A DNA stretch of 64,000 bases from Sclerotinia nivalis (lineage: Eukaryota; Ascomycota; Leotiomycetes; Helotiales; Sclerotiniaceae), in contig JAPEIS010000014.1 in the NCBI GenBank assembly GCA_029531795.1, positions 1,798,001 to 1,862,000 on the forward strand, read 5' to 3'. A program made the translations under genes and the position numbers. The notes under the pieces were generated by a model. That model was not told the DNA's origin. It was given only the letters and a program-made list of their open reading frames with translations, and did not search any database. Of the stretch, positions 12,181 through 26,297 are shown piece after piece (position 1 is the stretch's first letter; each line of letters begins with the position of its first letter).

Positions 12181-15100
12181 GTATACTTCTAAATTTACTG
12201 TATCCAGCGCAGCCCTGTAAAAGTTCAGCAGAGGAGTGCGCTTTGATAATGGTCTAGACCGGATTAGTCAGGGCTGAGGGATTTAGGTTGGACTAGGGCC
12301 GAGGTACCTAGGTATTTTTCAGTAGTGTAGAAAGAGGTGGGATTAATGGGAAGCCGTGAGGGCGGTTGAGAATTCCATCCATCGTCTATTAGGTATTTTG
12401 GGAATTTCTCATAAAACAAACGAACATGTACAATAAAATTATAAACATAAGATGAAATAACAGAATCCAATAATCGAAGGGAAAAATAAGGTTAGGTGCG
12501 GTAAGCCCGTTGGCGGCACAGCACCACATCTGGATTTCAATTTCCCAACCCTATCCGTCGACGGTGGATATAGAAGGGATTGGATCCTTACATTGACAAC
12601 TTATGTCACGGTTGATTAGTCGTTAATCATCCACTTTACTATATGGTAATCCAATTTTACGTCGGAGAGGGCGATGGAAGGCAACATCGTCATCCTGTTC
12701 GGATTTCGACGGGGTGAGGATGATGCTGAAGGGGTTTGAAAAGGAGAAAATGATCGAAGGGGTTTGAAAGGAGGAGATGAGCGAAGGCGATTGTGCAGGA
12801 TACTTGCCATGTGTGCTTGGAGTAGGCATTCCTAGTTTCCTTGCTAATTTGAGTCTTGTCAAGTCCTCTCGTCGGTCCTTGAAGAATAGTAATATGCATG
12901 CACTGCCTTGCAAAAGTAATCATCGAATTCACACAACAACCTGGAAACATCAACCCCAACTCCCAAACATCCCATCAACTCCACCCTCATGCCCTTCGCT
13001 TGCTTTATCTCATTACCGTCATGGAGAAAGTTCAAAAGCCGGTATCATGTATTCACCGGGGGTTTTTCCTAATACAGTAGATTTTCGGGCAGTTCCTAGC
13101 CATACAAGGCTTATTCTAAATAACCCCGAGGTTCGATAAATGTGGGCGGAAAGAAACAACCCTGACGATCAGTGATAGTGTGCGCGATCACATCCCATCC
13201 ATCGCCACGTTCTGGGTACTAGGTTATTGAGTTGCACTGGGGATGTTTGTCAGACCTGTGCGCATAAGTTAGGTTGAGGTTATTGCCATGTTTTAACTTC
13301 TATCCTTATTAATGATCAACTACAAGGACTTTCCTAGAAGTCGGCGACCTGAATCGTTTGTTTGGAAAGGGAAACGGGGACGATGACACGATGAAGATAG
13401 GATTGAATTGATGGTGTGTATCAGAATAGCGTCGCGTGAGTGGCAGTGAAAATGGAGGGTGGATGACTTGAGATGGTGATAAGATAGGTGGGTGGGAATC
13501 TAGATCTGCTATTTTAGTATTAGGTGAGTGTGAGTGGACAAGCTCCAAGTTCGCAGCGTGTCAGCCACCATCTCATCTCGATGCTCGAAGGATACGGGCT
13601 CACATATTGCGGGGACGAATGACATTCCCATCCTTCCAAGGCTTCAACCAAATCCAACTTATTGATCACAACTAAAGCTGACTCTTATCTGATTAATATC
13701 GATTAGTATACTAATCTTCACACACCGTTATTGAGGCGAAAACCACGATTGTACCAATCAGATACATGAACTGGGTATCGAGAGGAGGTACAAGAAAATC
13801 TCATCTAAGAAGAACCGATATAATAAGCATCCATGAAGACTAGATTGTGCCCCAAACCGACGTTTCCAGCAGGACAAGGCTACAGTACAAACAAAATTGT
13901 CTATCCAGCTTTCCCAATAACGCCCCCGATAGACATCTGCCTGCTTTGATCGTTTCCCCACGAGCTATTCATTCACACAAAAATAAAATGTCCCGTGAGC
14001 AAGAGCCCAGATGTTCCTGCGCCTGTAAGCGGTGTTGGATGGATGTCTTTACCAGATCCAGAACAAAGGACTGAAAATTTTATATTAGAACTTTCGGTAG
14101 ATGGTGTGAACTGGAACCGATGTTGTAACCAGCCGCTGATGACACTGGCGTTGGGGCTAGATTACGTGCTAAGGTGGCTATAACATGGTTCCATATGATG
14201 CACAATTGCCGGAAATGGGATATCGGATTCTTTGGTACTCGGTCTTGATTGATTGACTTCAATGCAAGAAATAAAAAAGCCTAAATCTTGAATCCGGAGT
14301 ATATATTTTCATTTTCAGCTAAACGCCAAGCCATCTGGATCTTTCTATTCAATCAATTCGAGTACTAGGACTGTTACACAAACACATCCTCATGTAACAT
14401 ATTTTCCGTTTCTTTTTCCCTTGGCCAACCTTATGAACGCTCGCTCGCCTCTAGCGGCCCGTAGCACAGTACCAAGCTCAACAACTGTGCCCCATAGGGC
14501 GAAAAAAGAAGGCTGAATCTCTGCACACTGTTGCATGCACGCGGGATGTCCAAGCGAAACACGAGGTGCTGTATCACAACACTTTTCCGCTTTTGGGATG
14601 AACATCGCCAATCTTCCGTTCATCGGTACCGGAATAAGGTTGGGGGTTTGTGTGGGTGGCCTGGATGGCCTGGATGGCCATATGGACACACGAGTTTTTT
14701 TAATACGATTTGATTGCGTTATGCACGCGCTGGTGTGGTTTTCTTGGCTACATGTGACATATATGTTGTTGGGCTGATCAGCCTTAGAGCTTATGTTGGG
14801 GAGGATAATATCTCGGGTAAGGCTTTCGGTAAGTGTACCACAGGGTTTGTTTGATATCAAATTTGTGTTACGTGAATTAGATCATCCTTGAGTCGGGAGC
14901 TTCGAACGGGATATCTTCTACTTAGTCATGAGGATGTCTGATGTTGAGATCTCTGCGTTTTCGGTAATTAACGAAGTCTAAGCCAATTTTAACCTTCGAA
15001 ACATAAAGTAGCTTTGCTGGCTACTGGCTCCATACATAGCGCAACGTCCCATTATATCATTAATCATCTAATGAAGTATAGTAATCTGTAAATTTCGGCC

Positions 15101-16045
15101 GATATCATCATTCGATTGGTTCTCACAACTTGACGACCCTACCACCTAATATGGATTAGAAACTCTGACGAGTCTCATCACCATTTTTCATAAAAGCCTT
15201 ACAATGTATATTCAGAGACACAACCTAATAATACCCGAAATCCTTCCCCAGTTCCCCCCTTGAAAAATTCAATCTCATTTTGTCCCCTGCACCTCATTGC
15301 TCATTGGATCTCCGCGGCCAAAATCATGCCATCTCCTAGCCCGGACTCGGCCCGATGATATTCTCTTGCTCGTGCTCCTTATTCCCGAAGAAATGTTCCG
15401 TAGGTCTCATTGATGATTGCATGGATATCAGTAGCAGATTGAATGAATAGATTGAAATCTATCATTGTCTCCTGACTAACTCCACGCAAAAGACTAAATA
15501 GTAACACTACCGCTGCATGCGCGCAAATGACACTCGGACAAATGTGTAGCGTCTGCCGCTCTATAACTGACTGCCGAAAACACAAATGATCACAACATGT
15601 CGTAAGAGAGTATGCTTCTGCGTGCAAAGCCTGAGTCGATGAACCTTTCGTGCCTCATGGAGTTCTCTAGGGGTTAATCTTCAAGTTTGCCTAAGGCACA
15701 AACGACCGGCTCGGCAGCCGATATTTAACCGGTAAGGCGGGGTGAAAGAGTGAAGAACAATTTGGAATTTCCTAGATGATGATGCAAGCTTGAAGAAAGA
15801 AACCCTTAAGACTGCATACCAAGAATATTTTATCACCTGATTCTTATTGGACACGCTTCCCCTTTTTAACAAGTATTTTCTAGACATAAGCGAGGATTTG
15901 AGATTGGTTGTTTGGCTAGTTCTAAAGAGTTTGTTTGATCAAGGTGGCGGTGTCAACATCATCAACTGCGGGTCCACCAGATTTAGAAAACGAACAGCTA
16001 CAGGAACAGATACGGAAAGTAAGAGATCTGAGACAAAATCTTAGG

Positions 16046-17591
16046 ATGAATACAGAGCCATCTAGATTATCGGGGGAGGATGAGTTGTATGTTGGAGGGT
16101 ATGTACATTTCATACTGTCGAGTATTTGCCCGCGCACGTGATACCATTTGTTTTCTTTGCCTTTGGCTCACGCCCGTTGCATTATTTCCGTCTGGTGGTC
16201 TTATATACTTCTATCTCTTAATGAGAAATAGACATGAAAGTCTAACACAAAGCAGCATCGTCTCATTAACAGAAAACTCTCTCCAAAAGAACAATATCAC
16301 ACATATTGTCAGCGTTCTGAAATATGATTTCAAGAATTTCAATATCAACTGGAATAAGTATAAACATCTCCAGATCGAGGTTGATGATGTCGAGGATGAG
16401 AACTTGCTGGGTGAGTTTGAGACAACGGGAGCTTGGATTGACGAGGCGTTGAAGGGTAATGGAGAGAGTGAAGGAGAAGAGGGGAAGAAGAAGAAAGGTG
16501 CTGTACTTGTTCATTGGTAAGTTGGGATTGTTCATCTTGTTGATTCATAGGAGGTACGGATGGAAGGGATGTCAGGAATATCATTCTACTCGACAGGACA
16601 GTTCCTTCAAATGAATGAGAAGTCGAGTGACAACGCCTATCTTCTAATGATTCCTCACTCCTATCTTCCAATTATCTACACCAAGACATTAATACTTCCA
16701 GTGCCATGGGACGCTCCCGCTCCGTAACTATTTTAATTGCCTACCTCCTGCGCCAATATCTTTCCTTCACTCCCGCTACAGCGCTCGCCCAGATCCAACA
16801 AACACGCCCTTTCGCCGAGCCGAATGATGGATTTATGGCCCAGCTTCAATTATATCATGAAATGGGCTGCCCACGAAACATAGATGAACAGCCTAAATAT
16901 CAAAGATGGTTGTATCAGAGAGAAGTTGAGTTAGCTGTTGCTACAGGAGGACGACCTGATTGGGTAAGGTTTGAAGATGAAGAGGAGCAGGATGGACCGA
17001 AGCCGGACGGCAAGGAAAAGGAGATCAGGTGTAGGATGTGTCGGTAGGTTTCTTTTATCTTTTTTCTTGGTTTCTTTCACTTCCTCATCACATATGGTCT
17101 CTATCAATAAAGAAAATCTGGATATAAACATCAAGCTAACTGCCCAAAGTCGCACTCTCGCCACAACCCCCTACCTGATCCTTCACACTCCAACCCCCAG
17201 AGCAGCATCTTCTCCCACCTCACTCATAAATCCCCAAACAACACCCATCTCCTCCCTTCCTCCCACCCCTCATCACAGCGCTTGCACTCACCACTTCCTC
17301 CACCCTCTATCCTGGATGCGTCCGGAACTCGAACTCGGAAACTTATCCGGAAGACTCGAATGTCCGAACCAAAAATGCAAAGCCCAGATAGGGAAATATG
17401 CGTGGCAGGGAATGCGATGTAGTTGTGGGGTATGGGTCTGTCCCGCTTTTAGTTTGTTAAAGGGAAGATGTGATGAGGTTACGATTCGGAAGAGAGTTGA
17501 AGGGGGAAGCAGCGGTGCGGGGGGTATTAGATTGCCTCCTGGGATGAGAGAAAGAGGAAGTACGATAGCGAGGGAGAAGGGAAGTTTGTGA
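16046..17591 (+). CDS. YVH1: Dual-specificity protein phosphatase, Yvh1 (DUSP12) type
   Basis: Four exons (16046-16098, 16256-16516, 16702-17043, 17150-17591) give 365 residues. The N-terminal domain shows the family entry GEDELYVGG followed by NNITHIVSVLKYD. The catalytic loop HCAMGRSRS is rebuilt across intron 2, with nucleophile Cys105 and Arg111 (CX5R). The C-terminal half holds the Yvh1 zinc-binding module: CRMCRR at about 216-221, then ECPNQKCKAQIGKYAW and CSCGVWVCP. In yeast the enzyme helps the ribosome stalk mature by releasing Mrt4 from pre-60S particles, mainly through the zinc domain. The ATG at 16046 was chosen because it gives a short N-terminus running straight into the conserved motif; an upstream in-frame TTG is not credible in a fungus. 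The frame is intact. Confidence 0.92.
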
Positions 17592-20095
17592 GTTAGTGGG
17601 ATGAACCGGGAAGGGTTGTTGTTGCCTGTTGGGGCCAGGGAGGATGCATGAATGTATCGATGGTTTTCATAACGCTGCGCTATAGTACGGCATTGGACAG
17701 TAGTACGAGATGCATCAAAACGTCCAAACTAAGCTAGATAGCGGGACCACGGGTAAGGCTCATTCGATTGTGTTTGTAAGGACTAATATACACCTTTTAC
17801 GAGATACATATGTAGTACACCACATAAAATGCCTGTGCATGCATACACCGGGTGAAGAAACTTGAATTCCACATATAAAATCCGGAAATAAGAACAATAA
17901 GACAAGTTAGATCGCCATGATGAATCGGAAAGTCGGGCCATAAATTGTCAACTGTGCGTCAGAGTAGTATTTGCGGCACGACCGATGCATGATGGATTGG
18001 ATTGCCTGGCTTTGCCTGGCTTTGCTTGTGCGACGCTGGTTTGTGTCTGTGCTGGAAGGCGTTTGTTGATGGATTTGGGGCGAAGGATTGCGGCGTATGT
18101 GTGTCTTATCCCTTATATTTGATTTACTAATACAATCCATAACCTGCCTGCACGATCGACTATCTAGACTCTTCCATATTCCTATTATGCATTATAGGAA
18201 GGTTTATTTACTTTGTCTGATATGTACGAGCCAGGATATGTGTCATATAAGTCTGTTTGGACAAAGTGTTATAGATACGTTATTAAATTTGCGCTGCAAC
18301 TTTCCGGACTAGCCATACATAGCACGTAATGTAATATATGATATCATATTATATTAGGAGAACAATAGATAGACATATCATAAATGAAAATGTAATACAT
18401 TATACCCTCCACTATCTAATACCTCTAATAGACCCATTCATACGAACCCACTGGGTCAGTAAGCCACTCATGCTGTTTGCTCATCAAATCACTTCACTTG
18501 TCGTAAAAAACAACAAAAGAGAATCTAAGACACACCATAACGGCGTAGGATTATTGGCTCCACTCATCACGTATACATAATGTTCTACCGTCCAACCAAA
18601 TGGTCAGGTCCGTGTATGCTTACATTCCGCATGAATAAGGCAGATATGATGTAGTGGAGGAAGGAGTCTGTGAGTTTGTATAGATGAGGTAGGAACTTGC
18701 GATGGAGAAGATGGACCGATGTTGTGGATGAGTCAGCTTGGGCGAGACAGATAGATGCAAATGTAAAATTTTGCACCCCAGGAAGGAAGGATGATGGAAG
18801 AAACCGAGCATGAGAGTTGGAGCCCACATGCATGCAAGTGAGCCGTGAAAATATGATAGATATACGGAAGGCGCCCCTTCGCAGTTGAGTTCCCGAGATG
18901 AGCGTTTCACCAAGAGCATACGTACATAGAATGTACGTACAATGATCAACAAAGGAAATGTGTGCGGACTTACTCTGCAAGACATCGTTGCATCTAGCCA
19001 ATAATGACATAGCTTACTGATGAAAGCCCAGGGATATATCTGCGGGGTAAGGGGATGCAATTGCTTCATTCAACCGTCTGAATACCAGGTTGTAATCGCT
19101 GAGCATGAGATATGATAAGGATTCAATTGGATCTAAATGTCATCTTAAAAGCCTTGTGACTAACGAGACGGACCGGTCCAGCAAGGCAAGATTTCAATTA
19201 GGGCTAGATGTCCTTTTGGAAAAAAAGAAGCGGAGCTGACGGCTAAGTGAGCAGCTGGTGAGGACCGGAAAGAGCATACCGAAGTCGGAATGGGTGGCTT
19301 CTCTTACGATTTTAAAGGCTGAAAATAAGCACTAAAAACAAATTTTCAAACGGAATAGTCAAATATTGCAGGGGGCAAAGAAGCTTAGGATGATAGCTTG
19401 TTCGCTTGAAATAAGCAGGTTGCCTTATTCAACACATGTAAGCATGTACCTCTACGGCGTTTTGTACGAGGTAGGCAATTGCCGGATGATACTACCCTTT
19501 CACTCGGCTGCCTGGCAAGGATGATACCGTTCGGTTCAGCCTGGCAACTGCCGTGAGGAGTAGATCGATGAGGTTTTATTCCCAGGATAAAAGTACAAGG
19601 AGAATGTGATCGCCCTGGTGAACACCAACCCATCCGTGCTCAACGCCAACTCATGCATTGACCACCTTCCCAACGGGTCGATCATTATGCAGTCAGCATA
19701 CCTCGTGAACATACGATACTGCAACTCTCCTTAGCAGTAAAACTATATGACGTGTCCGAATTTGGCCATGCCAGTCCAACTGATTCCATAAAACTTATGT
19801 GTTACATCCGTCGGCCGACATATCAAGAATGCGTAAAAGTTGCGCAAGGGAAAGGTCTGACTGTGTTCATACGGAACTGTGGCATGATAATGTGCTATCT
19901 GAACTCTTCCACCCACTGGCTCGTGAAAGTAAGAGTGAATTGTCTTGGTAAGGACTGTCCTCAATCCGTGATATTGCTTGCGACTTTGAGGCTCACCACA
20001 ATCACGTGGAATCTAGATAGATCTACGCCGACCCGCCCGGCCAATGAATTCTTCTCCCCCCTAAGTAAGCATGTTGACTACTCGGGATATTCAAG
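17592..20095. other. Intergenic, no convincing gene
   Basis: Convergent gap between the YVH1-like and VFA1-like genes. Open frames on the minus strand at 18585-19069 and on the plus strand at 19752-20141 lack family resemblance, and the latter runs into the VFA1 coding region. A small repeat of the TGCCTGGCTT type lies near 18002-18028. Confidence 0.4.
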
Positions 20096-20765
20096 TCAAG
20101 GTAAACCTTTGGGGACCTGGGGAAATAAATTCGGGTTTTGAAGACGTTCACGATTTCGTCTTGCAATTTCAGCCTGCTTCTTTTTGTCAAGTCTCTGTTG
20201 ATAGAACGTCTTTTTGAGAGAAAATACTCTAGGTTCCTCGCCCGGTGTTGAGATTTGTGCTGATGATGCAGGAGTATCCGACTTCTGGAGATTCAAGAAA
20301 AGAGCTTAGTAGGAATAATAAGATTGAGAATGACTAGGCATCATGCATACCTTTTCATCAGTTTTCTTCTCATCTGCTTTCCCCTCGTTATTTTTATCTT
20401 TACTATCCTTCTCCTTATCGTCCTTTTTTGAGGTTTCTTTCTCCTTCTTCTTTTTCTGCTTCTCTTCAAATTCCTGCTTCACGCGTTCAATTTCATCGTC
20501 CAACTCTTTCTTTTTCTTAGCAGCAATAGCAGCCTCATCTATGATAGGTGTAGCAAACCCTCTGTCCTTTAAATGTGATGGGCATACATAGAAGAAGTCC
20601 TGAAAGGAATTTTTAAGCAATCAATTCAACATATAGGATGATTCTATTCACCTTGTTTTCCGGAGTTATCAGGACACTTGCACTAGGTTTATAGCAAATC
20701 TCACAAGGCTTGGAAGCCGTGTCGGCCACCTTACGGTGAGTCCAAATATTGGGAAACGAGGCCAT
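20096..20765 (-). CDS. VFA1: Vps4-associated protein 1 (Vfa1-like)
   Basis: Three exons (20765-20652, 20599-20351, 20284-20096) give 183 residues. The N-terminus, starting MASFPNIWTHRKVADT, holds a putative zinc site of Cys21-x2-Cys24 (CEICYK) with Cys44/His47 (VCPSHLKD). A long charged Lys/Glu segment, probably a helix or coiled coil, follows, then a conserved C-terminal tail with VFSLKKTFYQQRL. This is the VPS4-associated protein 1 layout. The yeast protein binds and stimulates the AAA-ATPase Vps4, which takes ESCRT-III apart on endosomes. The start is the ATG at 20765, since upstream codons in this frame have no homology. The gene is divergent from ARG4, with 384 bp between the two start codons. 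The frame is intact. Confidence 0.88.
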
Positions 20766-21149
20766 AAACAAATAGATAGATAGATGAGCCTTAGTATTTG
20801 GGCTCTTTTCGAGGTTTGTCACAAATCAGAACTTGGAGAAGTTGATATAAAACAGCAGATGATGAGTTGTCGTGTACCGTATTATCAAGAAAGTGACCGG
20901 GGATTTGATCGTTGAAATCATCGAAACTACAAGGCGGGCGCTAGTAAGGATTAACAAAGCACCGACCTCCGACATCAGGAACCCCTCATGAACTTTTTTT
21001 TTATCTATCGCAACACTATTATCAATAGTTTCCTAGCACTCCTGTAACTTTGATTCTATTTCAAGCAAACAAAGCTTATTACGAACGATAAGGCCTTATA
21101 TTACATTTATTTCCATTTTTATAATCAATTCATTCAAATTCGTTCAATT
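20766..21149. promoter_or_regulatory. Shared divergent promoter region, VFA1-like / ARG4
   Basis: 384 bp separate the two start codons, so both promoters must lie here. T-rich and A-rich runs occur near 20994-21003 and 21100-21140. I found no TGACTCA site in this stretch; the nearest copy is inside ARG4 intron 1. Confidence 0.5.
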
Positions 21150-22879
<1,730 letters not shown>

Positions 22880-23530
22880 AGGTTAAGAGTTGAAGATTGA
22901 AATATTATGAATCGAGCCGATCCAAATATCTTGCAACATGCATTTATCTAGTGCATTGTTAGTATCAATGCTAGATCTGCGCATTGCAATTTGTTTTAAT
23001 AGGAACTCGACAGAGAAAAGTTTACAGAATAATTGATACCATGAATGCATAGAAATTCACAACTTGTAAGATGTTCAGTCTTAGATAGTTGACATCCATA
23101 GGGCTGTTGCCGTGCCTGTTGTTGTTGCTATCGTCTGTTTTTATTGTTTCGCTGTTGTGATTATTGCCTAATTTTTGGCACTATTGCTATTGTTCTTGTA
23201 TTATTCATGCTGCCCATATTGCGAGGGCTCGGGGTGAACATAGATCGCAGATGTATATCTCCCATATCTTTATCTAGCGGGACAGAAGGCCAGACACTGT
23301 TCTCACCATCTATAACATTACCCTTAGGTTTCCTGAAGTAAATGGTGATTCTCGACGTCGGAAATGAACGCTCAGCCCGACTGTCATTTTACAAGCGGAG
23401 GACCTTGGTTTCACGTCGTGAACAATTAATATTTTCGAGCAAAATGGCATGATGGCATGCAAGAGATCGAAATGCCCCGCCGATAATGCAACTGGCAGGA
23501 CAGCAATCCACTCAAATTCTACGTCAATAT
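22880..23530. other. Intergenic, 3' flank of ARG4
   Basis: AT-rich, with a short GTTGTTGTTGCT run near 23112-23131. No coding evidence. Confidence 0.4.
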
Positions 23531-23962
23531 CTACTCTATGACTACTAACATGTATGTATTCGCCTGTTCCACCGCCCCAATCAATCGGGCTTTGCTCTCC
23601 CCGGCTTTAACGCATCCAAAGATTTCGAGATTTCCGACAATACTCATCTTGAAATTTTCTGTCACCATCTCCAGGTTGTCGGACCAATTCTCGACCATGA
23701 AAACTACTCGTCCAGCACTTCCCTCCCCTATTCCCAGATTAAAGGAATCTGAGATAACCAGATATGTCCATCTTCCACTCTTATGTACATATTTCTCTAA
23801 AGCTATTCGCCTCAGCTTCTCTTCCATACTCCGAATTCTAGAACACCAATTCGAGACTTTTACATTCTCTCGTCCCCAAAAAAACTCTGACTTGTCTGGC
23901 AGAAGTTTATTCAAGTAACACAAGACTTCCAAGGCTTCGAAAGACCTCATTCTACAATTCAT
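23531..23962 (-). CDS. Hypothetical protein, uncertain
   Basis: One uninterrupted frame of 143 codons begins with ATG at 23962 and has protein-like composition (for example WCSRIRSMEEKLRRIALEKY and GRWTYLVISDSFNLGIG). I do not recognise the family. A second small frame upstream (24184-24002, starting MRLRNSLGNLGL) could be a first exon, but no donor/acceptor pair I tested joins the two in frame. It lies tail-to-tail with ARG4 and head-to-head with the coiled-coil locus at 24425. It could be a lineage-specific gene, a relic or a chance frame. Confidence 0.35.
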   Translation of the reverse strand: MNCRMRSFEALEVLCYLNKLLPDKSEFFWGRENVKVSNWCSRIRSMEEKLRRIALEKYVHKSGRWTYLVISDSFNLGIGEGSAGRVVFMVENWSDNLEMVTENFKMSIVGNLEIFGCVKAGESKARLIGAVEQANTYMLVVIE

Positions 23963-24424
23963 TTTCTTTTACCCTAGATCTATCATACCTATCAATAATA
24001 CTTATCTAGAACTTGATCCTATTATTCTCAACCAATGACTCAATTCTGGACCTTTATAGTTTCTCGTCTTCAGCTCTCCTCTCACCCTCACAAGTCCTTT
24101 ACTCAAATACCAGTTTTGGGGCATACAATTGCCTTCAAATCGATTATCTAGACCTAAATTGCCCAGTGAATTTCGCAACCGCATAGGTGAATGCCATATG
24201 AAAAACTCGCTTACTTTTGCTTAAGAGCGTCCACCTTTCGCAATTATCACAACTTTCTTCTACAACTTTCAGCTAATACGTCATATTCTTCCAATCTTTA
24301 TTAGTAAAGAGTTCTATACCTTCATCAACACCAATTTGCTTCGTGTGTTTTTGCGGTACATGCGGCCTAAGCCGCGCACTGCCGCTTTTTGTTTAATCGA
24401 GTCGCACATCTTCTCGCCACAGAG

Positions 24425-26297
24425 ATGGCGAGTGTAGAAGAACCAACCTCGGCCGCGATATCTCCCTTACAGGGAATGTTGGACTTTGTGAATATTTCCA
24501 AATCGAAGTTAATGGATGCCAAGATACGTGGCGTGACCGGTTTCTTCCATACCCACGAACTTCAAGCAGTGGATCTACTTTGCAAGATGATGATCGATAT
24601 TCAGAGCCATCCCCATCCCAAATTACTATATCGCCCTGTCAGCTCACCTTCATCATGGCTTGCTGTGAAAGGCAGTTTGCAGAGCATTATCAATAAAGGT
24701 CTTGCCAAGTCGACCATAGATGACGAAGACATTAACCTTGTTTTACGAATATTCGAGGACGCCATTCCGTTTTTGTCTCTAAAGTTTGAAGAATCCTACT
24801 CGTATAGCTGATAAAGTCTTTCGTACCATTCAGGAAGAAATAATAAATATGAATGGATATGCTATCCTCTCGAGGGAATAGCCCTATTGAAACTGGAAGA
24901 GATGCAGCTTCCGAAAGCTTCAAAGATGTCCCAGAAAAGCTGATGGTTGACGTTGTGAGGTGTAAAGCCTCACATCAGGAGCGTGTTTAGTCATGCATGG
25001 AAATGGGTTATTAAAGGCTTTTGCCCAAAACATGTTCGAACATAGAAAGAAGATTGCGAATTTATTCAAAAAACTGTCACCTGGATGCAGTCACGCTGGT
25101 CCACCTCTAACATTAGCCAATACTTTTGCCATTTACATGGAAGCTCAAAAGGAAGCAAAAATATGAGAGGCAAAGACTCGAAAGTGCGAATGCTAGTCTT
25201 CGCGACAAAGATACGACGATCTTGAGCCTCCGCGAGGAAAAGGTCAAGCTAATGGAAACATGCAAAATGGAAGCTACCCGACCACTGCTCAAGCAAATTT
25301 CCGCAATAGCTCGTGAGATCGCTGAGAAGGAGGCTGAAATGAAGCATCTTCGTGATTCACACCACAACCGAGAACAAGTATTCAAGAACCAAATCGACGA
25401 ACTGGAGTCCAATTTAGTCACAACGAAAGAAAAGCTTGCCAAGGCACTGGAAGAACATGGAAAAGTTCGGGATGAATACTTCGCTAGGATACAGCGGGGT
25501 CATTATAAGGTTTCCACACTTGAAAGAGAATTGAAGGCCGAAGAAGAGGCGCAAACCATTATGAACTTAGATTGTAATCAGGAGATTGAAGTGCAAAATA
25601 AAGAAAAATCGTTTATAACAATTTATCAAGAATAATTAAGTTGATACGATCGTATTTCTGTATCAGTAATATTTCGAATCAGAATATTTATGTATTAAGA
25701 TCTATCAATTTTAATTGTTTGCAGATTTTCTATTGTTATTCTACTTTACCTATAAAACAGAAAAAAGAATAAAAGATCTCAATAAAGTTTTTGATACTTT
25801 TTCGAGCGTAGTCACGACAGCCAAACTCGCTTGACAGAAAGGAAAACATGAACTATCTATGACCAAACCACCGAGGCCATCAAGGAACGAGAGTTGCGAA
25901 AAGAGCGAGATGAATTGCGAGATTCTGGCGTCATTCAGGCTCAACTAAATGACAGCGAAAATGCCAAAGTTACCAAAGCTGCAAAGAAGGCTGTTCAAAC
26001 TCTAAAGGCTAAGGCTCCCGCTGCGATCCAAGAACTCTCTCAGCTCAAGAAGGACTACACGAAGCAAATTGGAGAGTCGAGTCAGTTGAACGAGCATTTT
26101 ACCATGTTGGAGAAGATAAAAACTGCGACGAAGAGTGAGAATTAGATGCTGGTGAAGGAAAGACTGTTAACACGAAGAAGAATGGTGAGAATAAGGGCTT
26201 ACGGGATCAATTAGCTGCTGAACAAGATAAATGCAAGCGACTGGAGGGGCAATTGGCTCGGTGCAGGAATGTTACGGCGACGCTACAGAATATTTAG
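24425..26297 (+). pseudogene. Coiled-coil protein gene, probably disrupted
   Basis: The ATG at 24425 opens a clean 129-codon exon (MASVEEPTSAAISPLQGMLD). Coding signal then continues for almost 1.9 kb, but in changing frames. Two changes fit introns: 24802-24881 (GTATAG...TAG) and 24955-25016 (GTGAGG...AAG). Others do not. At about 25161-25166 one helix runs across a one-base frame change. A TGA at 25832-25834 lies within similar sequence, another one-base shift occurs near 25860, and a stop at 26143-26145 is followed at once by the same heptad-rich sequence in another frame, up to a TAG at 26295-26297. The product is Lys/Glu-rich, with a long predicted coiled coil (for example AEKEAEMKHLRDSHHNREQ). 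No family is recognised. An AT-rich patch at 25640-25790 may be an insertion or a long intron. Confidence 0.55.

Larger units (their letters stand above)
6076..16045. other. Gene-poor 10-kb interval
   Basis: No exon chain, transposon protein or RNA gene was recognised between the C2H2 gene and the YVH1-like gene, which are transcribed away from each other. Open frames here are short (at most about 156 codons), low in complexity and without family resemblance. The longest on the minus strand, 9926-10279, is somewhat protein-like but has no supporting context. Small tandem repeats occur at 8454-8477, 12136-12180 and 14658-14679. It may contain regulatory DNA, untranslated leaders, non-coding RNAs or decayed elements. 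Confidence 0.5.

Noticed and set aside
14390..14860. 156-codon minus-strand frame
   Set aside because: No family resemblance or splice context, and no ATG at its 5' end that gives a sensible protein.
18585..19069. Two overlapping minus-strand frames of about 145 codons
   Set aside because: Low-complexity His/Ser/Leu text; two frames open at once suggests composition, not coding.
19752..20141. 129-codon plus-strand frame
   Set aside because: Runs antisense into the VFA1-like last exon and lacks homology.
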